From Sulfurovum sp. XGS-02 (GTDB taxonomy: Bacteria > Campylobacterota > Campylobacteria > Campylobacterales > Sulfurovaceae), in contig NZ_CP093312.1 of the NCBI RefSeq assembly GCF_023213175.1, forward strand, positions 1,240,001 to 1,304,000: a stretch of 64,000 nt of DNA. Direction: 5' to 3'. The stretch's first letter is position 1. Each line of letters starts with the position of its first letter. This document shows, in pieces, positions 9,883 to 16,444 of the stretch. The position numbers were made by a program, and so were the translations under genes. Below the pieces are notes generated by a model. That model was not told where the DNA came from, did not search any database, and saw nothing but the letters and a program-made list of their open reading frames with translations.

Positions 9883-12384
9883 TTACTCCTTAGACCATTG
9901 TTCAATTTTAGCAGAGTATTCCGCCAAGATCGCTTTACCTTTTTCCTCATTTTCAGACTGGATATACAAGTTAAGGTGATCTCTATACTGATCCGGGATC
10001 ATAAGGATCCAATCATTTGTATCTAACCATATCTTGACACCATCAAGTGTGGATGACTCTTTTCCTTTCGCATCTGCAAGGAACATACGCATCATCTTTC
10101 CTTTCAGTGCCTGTCGACACTCAACCTTCGTTGTTTGATAATAAAAACTCGGTAAAGATGCGATCATTTCTGAAAGTTTGACCTTATGATGCAGCATCAT
10201 TTCAAGGATCTTCAAACTTGCGAACATAGAATCCCGGTGTGTTGCAAATTCAGTAAAAGCAAAATTGCCTTCACCCGTTGCTACAAGGTCATACTTTTTC
10301 ATCTTCTCAGCCTTGAAGTTTGCGTATTGTCCCCGTTCTATTTCAAGGTTTTCAAAATAGACAATATCTGCTGCCCATGTCGGAAGAAACACTCTTTTTT
10401 TATGACCTGCATCCTTTGCTTCCATATCTAAAAGCAACATTACGGCATAAAGGGCATCCTGCTTGCCAAGTACCTGGCCGTCATCCATTATGATATCCAG
10501 ACGCTGACCGTAAGGGTGAAGCATAAACCCAGCATCCAGGTTCAGTGCCTGGATCACCGCTTTCATATCTTGTCTTGATTGTTTGATCAACGCATTGATA
10601 TTGGCAAGACGGTGTTCATTCGCATAGGCATTGAACATAATGTTCTCTACACCGATATCATTTAAAATATCCGGGAAAACATCTGCTGCCATTCCATGCA
10701 TCATATCGACGGCAACACGACACTCTGCATCTTTCAGTGACGGCAGCAGTGCTTCTATACCCTCTTTATAGGCTTGGTACTCTTTTTCATGGTCAGAGGA
10801 GTGTATCTCACCGATATTGGAGTAGTCTACACGCCTGAATATCTCTTTGAAAAATGATTTTTCTACTTTTTTTGCTACATCACTGCTGATACGCAGCGCT
10901 TCATCATTATAGAAGGTAATGACCGTACTGGTAGGATCATCGGTCTTTTGACGGAAATAGACACCGGCCGTATATATATCGTATGCAGAGAGGTTACATC
11001 GCAGTACGGCAGACGGGATATCATTGTAATCGATCACATTCACCCCCGCAGAGAGAAGCCCTCCCAAAAAAGCACGTTTGAGCATACGTGAGCTTTTATG
11101 ATAATCTCTGGAGACAAGTACGGTTGAGCCGACAGGAAGTTGTGCCCCAAAGGCTTCAGCAAGTTTTGTCGCCATTTCACAAGAGAGTTCTACATTGGAC
11201 TTTCCAACCACCATACCGTTTACAAAAATAGAATTTTTGTATTTATTTCCAAGGATCAAACTGTGACTCACGATAGAAGCATCTTCAATTTTTTTATCAG
11301 GCCATATGATGACATCTTGTTCGATCTTAGTTAACTGGCCGATCTCACATCCCTCAGCCAGGATCATCCCTGCATTTGCAGTGACATTTTTACCGATCAT
11401 ATTATCATTACATATCACACAACCATCTAGCTTTGCTTTAGCATGTATCTCTACATCATTCCAGATCACAGAGTTTCTGATCTTACTCTCTTTGCCTATC
11501 GTGACATTGTCGCCGATCACCACATTCTTGAGCTTTACATCCTTCTTCAGTGTGACATTTTTTCCCAATACCACCGTACCCACAATTTCAATACTTTTAT
11601 CAAAACTGTATGATCCATCGCTGTAAAGTACACCATCGGGGAAATGTGTTTTTTCTCCATCAATGTTGAACTTGACCTTTCCTGTTAAAATATCATCATA
11701 GACATCCCGGTAACTTTCCGGATTTCCTACATCACGCCAGTACCCTTCAGAGTATCCGGCCATCAGGTCGACCCCTTCACGCATCAGTTTGGGGAAAAGG
11801 TCCTTGCTGAAATCATAATTCTCATTTTTAGGGATATACTCCAGTATCTCAGGCTCTATGATATAGATACCCGTATTGATCGTGTCACTGAAAACTTCTC
11901 CCCAGCTCGGTTTCTCAAGAAATTTTTCGATCTTCCCCTCTTCATTGGCGATCACCACACCAAATTCCAAAGGGTTATCTACAGAGGTTAATGTAATGGT
12001 CAGTTTGGACTTTTTTTCTTTATGGTAGTCAAAGATCTTCTGGAAATCAAAATCTGTTACAAGGTCTCCACTGATAATGATAAAGTTCTCATTTCCTATG
12101 TACTCTTCTGCCAGTTTTACCGCACCAGCCGTACCATAATCATCATCAGGTACCACATATGTGATCTTAATACCAAATGCACTTCCGTCACCAAAATGCT
12201 CTTGAATGATCTCTGGCTTGAAATAGAGTAGAACTATAAACTCTGTAATACCTAAGTCCTTCAAGGTCATCATTGTGTGTTCCATCATCGGTTTATTCAT
12301 GATAGGTAACATTGGTTTTGGACGAGAATTAGTCAGTGGCTGGATCCTGGTTCCAAATCCACCTGCCATAACAACTGCTTTCAT
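9883..12384 (-). CDS. NDP-sugar pyrophosphorylase fused to degenerate phosphomannomutase-like domain
   Basis: 833 aa. Residues 1-235 are a nucleotidyltransferase with the signature MAGGFGTRIQPLT, a GDLVTDFD metal region and an FLEKPSWGE sugar-binding region. Residues about 250-385 are left-handed beta-helix hexapeptide repeats. Residues about 400-833 are phosphohexomutase-like, but the usual phosphoserine loop (TASHNP) is AGVYFRQKTDDP (473-484), the metal loop (DGDGDR) is MLHPYGQR (621-628), and the sugar loop (GExSGH) is GEGNFAF. The mutase half therefore looks non-catalytic. It is commonly annotated as mannose-1-phosphate guanylyltransferase/phosphomannomutase; in this operon it may make the glucose nucleotide for glycogen, since no GlgC is visible. 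Confidence 0.88.
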   Translation of the reverse strand: MKAVVMAGGFGTRIQPLTNSRPKPMLPIMNKPMMEHTMMTLKDLGITEFIVLLYFKPEIIQEHFGDGSAFGIKITYVVPDDDYGTAGAVKLAEEYIGNENFIIISGDLVTDFDFQKIFDYHKEKKSKLTITLTSVDNPLEFGVVIANEEGKIEKFLEKPSWGEVFSDTINTGIYIIEPEILEYIPKNENYDFSKDLFPKLMREGVDLMAGYSEGYWRDVGNPESYRDVYDDILTGKVKFNIDGEKTHFPDGVLYSDGSYSFDKSIEIVGTVVLGKNVTLKKDVKLKNVVIGDNVTIGKESKIRNSVIWNDVEIHAKAKLDGCVICNDNMIGKNVTANAGMILAEGCEIGQLTKIEQDVIIWPDKKIEDASIVSHSLILGNKYKNSIFVNGMVVGKSNVELSCEMATKLAEAFGAQLPVGSTVLVSRDYHKSSRMLKRAFLGGLLSAGVNVIDYNDIPSAVLRCNLSAYDIYTAGVYFRQKTDDPTSTVITFYNDEALRISSDVAKKVEKSFFKEIFRRVDYSNIGEIHSSDHEKEYQAYKEGIEALLPSLKDAECRVAVDMMHGMAADVFPDILNDIGVENIMFNAYANEHRLANINALIKQSRQDMKAVIQALNLDAGFMLHPYGQRLDIIMDDGQVLGKQDALYAVMLLLDMEAKDAGHKKRVFLPTWAADIVYFENLEIERGQYANFKAEKMKKYDLVATGEGNFAFTEFATHRDSMFASLKILEMMLHHKVKLSEMIASLPSFYYQTTKVECRQALKGKMMRMFLADAKGKESSTLDGVKIWLDTNDWILMIPDQYRDHLNLYIQSENEEKGKAILAEYSAKIEQWSKE

Positions 12385-12434
12385 TTCTACTCCTGGTTAT
12401 GATATCTATGACACGCTAACTATAAAATATCCCT

Positions 12435-12716
12435 TTATAATTCAAGTAAAGAGTTTTGGCTTCCAAAGGGGGAAGGCACAGAAGAGCACTGATCTTCTGT
12501 AAACCATTGCTCACCATTGACCATATATCCAAACTCGAAACTATCACCTTTATTGAGTACCTTTGTAAGGTAATAATCACCATTTTTTTTCTTTTTCATC
12601 GGTTCAGCTTTCCAAGTGTTCCACTCTCCCAAAAGTGTTATATCCTCTATCGGGTCCATTGAAGAGACAGTAAAGGTAACCCACACTTTTTCGCCATTCT
12701 TTTTAATCGCAAGCAT
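12435..12716 (-). CDS. Small CBM48/AMPK-type glycogen-binding protein
   Basis: 93 aa, one domain. WVTFTVSSMD, ITLLGEWNTW and FEFGYMVNGEQW fit the early-set (CBM48/isoamylase N-terminal) fold, which binds alpha-glucans through exposed Trp residues. No catalytic domain is attached. It is the first gene of the alpha-glucan operon, with an AAGGAG ribosome site before ATG and 50 bp before the pyrophosphorylase. It may tether enzymes to the glycogen particle; this is inferred from domain and position. Confidence 0.8.
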   Translation of the reverse strand: MLAIKKNGEKVWVTFTVSSMDPIEDITLLGEWNTWKAEPMKKKKNGDYYLTKVLNKGDSFEFGYMVNGEQWFTEDQCSSVPSPFGSQNSLLEL

Positions 12717-12742
12717 ATGTACTCCTTATGAAAGTATTTTTA

Positions 12743-12748
12743 ATTATA
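12743..12748 (-). promoter_or_regulatory. Putative -10 box of the alpha-glucan operon
   Basis: TATAAT (minus strand) with transcription start expected near 12736, about 20 nt before the CBM48 gene start. No clear -35 box is seen, which is usual for Campylobacterota sigma-70 promoters. Between here and the terminator at 12916-12947 the sequence is AT-rich with no coding potential that I can see. Confidence 0.45.
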
Positions 12749-12915
12749 TACCAAAAAATATCCAACTATTTTTCATATACTGCTTGATTATTAATCAATT
12801 ATAAAATATGATAACTTTTTATATTTTGACCTAACTAGAATATTTTCCAAGTGCTAATGAAGATACTATAATAAAAAAGATACATTTTAATATCAGTGAG
12901 TAGAGTAGAAGAAGA

Positions 12916-12947
12916 GTTCGAACCCTTGTATGATCAAGAGTCCGAAC
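12916..12947 (-). terminator. Hairpin terminator behind the TSP3-like lipoprotein gene
   Basis: A 13-bp stem (12916-12928 with 12935-12947, two G-U pairs) and a 6-nt loop, about 100 nt after the lipoprotein stop codon. The minus-strand sequence that follows is T-rich (TCTTCTTCT) but not a pure T run, so efficiency is uncertain. Confidence 0.5.
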
Positions 12948-13046
12948 CTATATGTATTGCAGTATTCTTAATAAAAATAGAGATTAAACACAATTGCTTT
13001 GTTTGACCTACTACTTTTATAATTAAATATTTATATTTTATTAGAA

Positions 13047-13847
13047 TTAATCATCATCCTCTTCATCAGGAATGCCGTCATTATCATCGTCGTCATCGTC
13101 ATCATCATTGATACCATCATTGTCGTCATCGTCGTCATCGTCATCATTCAAGCCATCGTTATCATCATCTACATCATGATTATTTGTGATACCATCACCA
13201 TCAGTATCATTATCTTCTATACCGTCACCATCATCATCCGTATCCTCATCATCCAAGATACCATCATTATCATCATCGTCATCATCATGATTACTCAAAG
13301 TATCATTGTCATCATTGTCATATACATCTAGAAGTCCATCCCCATCCTGATCCATTGGATCATTCTCAAGTTCAACTGAGAGTAGACCATTTTCTATTTC
13401 AATTTCCAATATTTCGTCTGAAACACCATCACCGTCACTATCTACAATAAGATCACGATCCATAGCCAGATCTACATGCCCCAGGTTAACATCCCCTTCT
13501 GCTCTGAAAAGTGTACTATTACCATCAACTGTGACAATTCCAATAGGTGTGACGACTTTATTATTAGGATCATCTTCGTTTGTCGTCATCACAATACGAC
13601 AATCAGTATTCAGCGGAACATCTATCTCAAATGGGTGTTGATCCGTACCGTTTTGCACCGATTGAGTGGAGTAGTAACTACCATCTTCACAAAATACTTC
13701 TATACGTGTACCTGGAACTGTACCACTCACTTTTGCTGTTGGCTCTACAAGTGTTTGTTGTGTAGAGGTACTCCCTCCACAACCAACCAAAGAAAAACCT
13801 ACTAGGGTGGAGAACAACCCGCCTGTTAAAATATGAAACCTTTTCAA
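13047..13847 (-). CDS. Lipoprotein with acidic thrombospondin type 3-like calcium-binding repeats
   Basis: 266 aa. The start is TTG (13847-13845) with AAGGA 6 nt upstream; no nearby in-frame ATG exists. A lipoprotein signal peptide ends in the lipobox LVGC. Residues about 30-140 form a small beta-rich region. From about residue 135 the chain is a run of DxDxDG-type units (such as DSDGDGVSD, DQDGDGLLD, DDDNDGIND), the pattern of TSP3/EF-hand-like Ca2+-binding repeats, ending in almost pure Asp. It is probably anchored on the outer surface or in the periplasm. A c-di-GMP riboswitch in its leader suggests a role in attachment or biofilm. Confidence 0.8.
   Translation of the reverse strand: MKRFHILTGGLFSTLVGFSLVGCGGSTSTQQTLVEPTAKVSGTVPGTRIEVFCEDGSYYSTQSVQNGTDQHPFEIDVPLNTDCRIVMTTNEDDPNNKVVTPIGIVTVDGNSTLFRAEGDVNLGHVDLAMDRDLIVDSDGDGVSDEILEIEIENGLLSVELENDPMDQDGDGLLDVYDNDDNDTLSNHDDDDDDNDGILDDEDTDDDGDGIEDNDTDGDGITNNHDVDDDNDGLNDDDDDDDDNDGINDDDDDDDDNDGIPDEEDDD
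13060..13335 (-). repeat. Low-complexity Asp-codon repeat tract
   Basis: GAT/GAC-rich near-tandem units encoding the acidic repeats of the lipoprotein. The units differ slightly, but the tract is prone to length change by slippage or recombination. Confidence 0.75.
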
Positions 13848-14054
13848 ACCTTATCCTTTACATCATTTAATATATTGTTTAGTTAAATGTTGTTCAAACA
13901 GTGAAACCACTTTGATAGCCCGGAAATTTTGAGAGACCCGGACATTCCAGTAGTAGCTTTACTACCTATTTGAAAGAACAAAACAGCCTTGAATTAAATA
14001 TGATGAGTGAACAACCTATCGAAAGGATTAAAGGAAGTAATGAAGTATTCATTA

Positions 14055-14122
14055 TGGCAACCCCGCTATCTACATGAGACCGGAGGCTTTCCGTCCTTGC
14101 TTCGCAACAAGTTTGGCACAAC
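14055..14122 (-). promoter_or_regulatory. Cyclic di-GMP riboswitch (GEMM-I class)
   Basis: On the minus strand the core reads GCCAAACTTG, a closed hairpin, then GGACGGAAAGCCTCCGG and, after a short stem, GATAGCGGGGTTGCC. This matches the GEMM-I consensus: the GGCAAAC side of P1, the G(A/G)CGCAAAGCC segment that holds c-di-GMP, and the (A/G)GTAGC-GGGTTRCC 3' side. The aptamer ends about 208 nt before the lipoprotein start. The leader between them contains a 6-bp hairpin (13950-13965, GTAGTA/TACTAC) that could belong to the expression platform. It probably links surface lipoprotein synthesis to c-di-GMP. Confidence 0.85.
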
Positions 14123-14146
14123 AATAATATTTAATAAATCAGATAT

Positions 14147-14152
14147 ATTATA
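14147..14152 (-). promoter_or_regulatory. Putative -10 box for the riboswitch-led transcript
   Basis: TATAAT on the minus strand, about 25-30 nt upstream of the riboswitch aptamer, placing the transcript start near 14140. The spacing fits a leader that begins just before the aptamer. Confidence 0.5.
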
Positions 14153-14243
14153 CGCAAGAAATATAAAACTTTTTCTCTAATTGGTAACAATTTGATAACA
14201 TTGATAGGATGCAACAAACCCTATGATCCCTATGTAAAAAATG

Positions 14244-14368
14244 TATATTTACATTCGGTTAGTGTAGTTCATATACACTTCTTCTTACATAGCAACCAAA
14301 AACATGAAAAGCCAATTTCATGTTAACTCCTCATTTAAAACTTCCCCTTGTATTTGGTTGCTATCATC
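14244..14368 (-). repeat. Duplicated hairpin/micro-ORF element, copy 1
   Basis: About 125 bp, roughly 80-85% identical by eye to 26730-26853. The minus strand has an outer inverted repeat (ATAGCAACCAAA with TTTGGTTGCTAT), an inner one (CATGAAA/TTTCATG) and a GAGGAG ribosome site in the loop. It lies between rtcB and the riboswitch of the TSP3 lipoprotein. The start codon of the micro-ORF is inside the inner stem, so the structure could control its translation. Confidence 0.7.
14259..14321 (-). CDS. Micro-ORF of 20 codons in duplicated element, copy 1
   Basis: Peptide beginning MKLAFHVFGCYV, preceded by GAGGAG about 6 nt before ATG. The copy at 26734-26805 shares FHVFGCYV. A single extra base after GCYV here shifts the frame; without it the two would continue alike (EEVYM...YTN). 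Whether the peptide is made, or the coding look is a by-product of the conserved hairpin, is open. Confidence 0.35.
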   Translation of the reverse strand: MKLAFHVFGCYVRRSVYELH

Positions 14369-14382
14369 TATCAACATTGCAC

Positions 14383-15819
14383 TTACCCTTTGATACATAC
14401 CTTTGGTTTTAAAAAAGCTACCCTTCTTGCCAATCCTGCTTTTTCAGTCGCTTCTGCAACGAGATCTACATCCTTATAGGCATCAGGAGCTTCTTCGGCA
14501 ACACCGCGCATGGATGCAGAACGGATGAGTATACCCTTTTGCGCAAGCTCCTGTACAACTTGCTTTCCTCTCCACAGTTTGAGTGCCTGATGACGGCTCA
14601 TTGCGCGGCCCGCCCCGTGACTTGCTGAAGAGAAGGCTCTCGCCTCACCCTCTGCGCTGCCTGCCAGTATATAGGATCCCGTTCCCATACTTCCACCGAT
14701 GATCACAGGTTGACCGACACTCCTATAACGTACCGGTATATCGGGATGTCCTGGACCAAAAGCACGCGTTGCACCTTTACGGTGCACCCATAAGGTACGC
14801 TCCACACCATTTACCAAGTGGGTCTCTTTTTTACAGGTATTATGGGAGACATCGTAGAGTGTCTCTAGCTTCACATTTTTAAATAGTCCCTCAAAAACAT
14901 TTCTGGTCATATGGGTCAGTACCTGCCTGTTTGCCATCGCACAATTGATCGCTGCATTCATAGCACCGATATACTCTTGCCCCTCAGGTGAATGGATAGG
15001 TGCACAGGCAAGTTCCCTGTCAGGCAGTGAGATTCCAAGACGTGTTGCAGCTTTTGCAAGCGATACAAGATACTCCGTACCGATCTGATGTCCCAGTGCC
15101 CGAGAACCGCAATGGATCGATACAACGATCTGTCCTTCTTTGATACCAAATGCCTCTGCTGCTTTTTCATCATAGATCTTGGCAACTTCCTGAACTTCAA
15201 GGTAATGGTTTCCGGAACCAAGAGTCCCTACTTCTCCAAGTTGCCGTTCTTTAGCCAGGGGTGAAATATTCTCAGGCCGTGCACCTTGCATCTTACCCAT
15301 CTCTTCAATGAAACTCAGGTCTTCACCTAACCCATACCCATGGTGGATCGCCCATTGGGCACCACCTCTAAGAACATCATCCAGCTCATCAACCGTGAGC
15401 CTGAGTTTTCCTTCTCTACCTACACCTGCAGGTATCGTACGGGAAAGCTCATCCGCCAGCTTTGTAAGATCTGTAGATGTCAGATCTTCCCTCATCAGGT
15501 CCGTACGCAAGCATCGAATACCACAAGAGATGTCAAATCCCACACCACCTGCAGAGATGATACCCCCTTCTTCAGCATCAAAAGCAGCAACGCCTCCTAT
15601 GGGAAATCCGTAACCCCAGTGTGCATCTGGCATTGTCATAGCTTCACCTACCAAACCCGGCAGAGTAGCGACATTAGTGATCTGCTCCAACACTTTATCA
15701 TCCATACTTGTCAATAATGGCTCTGAACCGTATAAGCGTATACCGCTTCTTTTTTCTCCAGCCTTTAGAGGAATGGTCCATGTATAATCATCAATCTTTT
15801 CCAACAGGTTCATATTCAT
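14383..15819 (-). CDS. rtcB: RNA-splicing ligase RtcB
   Basis: 478 aa, usual length. RtcB joins RNA 2',3'-cyclic phosphate (3'-phosphate) and 5'-OH ends using GTP and Mn2+. Visible motifs are GGVGFDISCGIR (metal-binding Asp and Cys), GTLGSGNHYLEVQEV, HCGSRALGHQ, GSMGTGSYILAG and SSASHGAGRAMSR, whose His is the guanylylation site. The gene follows the archease gene by 12 bp, the classical pair. In bacteria it is linked to tRNA or rRNA repair. Confidence 0.96.
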   Translation of the reverse strand: MNMNLLEKIDDYTWTIPLKAGEKRSGIRLYGSEPLLTSMDDKVLEQITNVATLPGLVGEAMTMPDAHWGYGFPIGGVAAFDAEEGGIISAGGVGFDISCGIRCLRTDLMREDLTSTDLTKLADELSRTIPAGVGREGKLRLTVDELDDVLRGGAQWAIHHGYGLGEDLSFIEEMGKMQGARPENISPLAKERQLGEVGTLGSGNHYLEVQEVAKIYDEKAAEAFGIKEGQIVVSIHCGSRALGHQIGTEYLVSLAKAATRLGISLPDRELACAPIHSPEGQEYIGAMNAAINCAMANRQVLTHMTRNVFEGLFKNVKLETLYDVSHNTCKKETHLVNGVERTLWVHRKGATRAFGPGHPDIPVRYRSVGQPVIIGGSMGTGSYILAGSAEGEARAFSSASHGAGRAMSRHQALKLWRGKQVVQELAQKGILIRSASMRGVAEEAPDAYKDVDLVAEATEKAGLARRVAFLKPKVCIKG

Positions 15820-15831
15820 AACATATCTCCT

Positions 15832-16245
15832 TTACACATCTACGACACACTGAGCTTCCCAATGATCTTCATCTTCTTTCACAGATAACATGGTCAGTGT
15901 TGCCCCTTTGACCTCAGTACCCCGTTCCAGATCTTTATGCCATCTATCCCCCCATGCTTTCCCTCTCCAGGAATCACCCTCTTTATGCAGTTCAAACCGA
16001 CCCAAAACAAGATGTTTCATATGCGCTAAAGCCAAAAGTGTATTAAGCCACTCTATCAGGGCAAACTCCTTATCTTCTTCCTCGAATGTCACTTCTATCA
16101 ATTCATCACAATGTAATAGATCTACATCAGCCATTATAGAAAACATCGCCACTGCAGCTGATTCAAATGATTCTTCCAGACTCTTCCCTCTTCCAATAAT
16201 ACCGATATCTGCATCATGATCAAAGTAGCTATATCTTTTGTTCAT
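15832..16245 (-). CDS. Archease (RtcB activation factor)
   Basis: 137 aa. YFDHDADIGIIGRGKSLEESFE and AMFSIMADVD at the N-terminus and KGATLTMLSVKED near the C-terminus match the archease fold, including the conserved acidic metal-site residues. Archease promotes RtcB guanylylation and multiple turnover. It is the first gene of a two-gene operon with rtcB. Its leader is duplicated upstream of the threonine dehydrogenase-like gene. Confidence 0.93.
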   Translation of the reverse strand: MNKRYSYFDHDADIGIIGRGKSLEESFESAAVAMFSIMADVDLLHCDELIEVTFEEEDKEFALIEWLNTLLALAHMKHLVLGRFELHKEGDSWRGKAWGDRWHKDLERGTEVKGATLTMLSVKEDEDHWEAQCVVDV

Positions 16246-16320
16246 GTTTGGCCTTCTTTGTTTTGAAAGTTCTATATTTCAATCATATCTTTAAAAAAAG
16301 ATCCTTACTTATTCTAGCAT
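16246..16320 (-). promoter_or_regulatory. Promoter and leader of the archease-rtcB operon (copy A of duplicated leader)
   Basis: An extended -10 box TGCTAGAAT on the minus strand (hexamer 16311-16316), transcription start expected near 16304, leader about 60 nt. The whole block matches 24140-24240 at about 80% by eye; the -10 and the AAAACAAAGAAGG before the start are the best conserved parts. Confidence 0.6.
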
Positions 16321-16444
16321 CATTTTCGTCTTTTACCATCTCCAACTCTACTATTCGTAACTTTATAATTTTATAAAAGCAGTACTCTCTAACTTGTTAT
16401 CTGTTATGATTATCATAGAATCTGTTACTGAAAAGATGTACATC

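Noticed and set aside
12916-12947. GGTTCGAAC-like sequence as a tRNA T-arm
   Set aside because: It folds as one long hairpin without cloverleaf parts, so terminator is the better reading.
13910-13990. Second c-di-GMP aptamer between riboswitch and lipoprotein gene
   Set aside because: GTAAAGCTACTACTGG looks similar, but the matching 3' half of the aptamer is missing.
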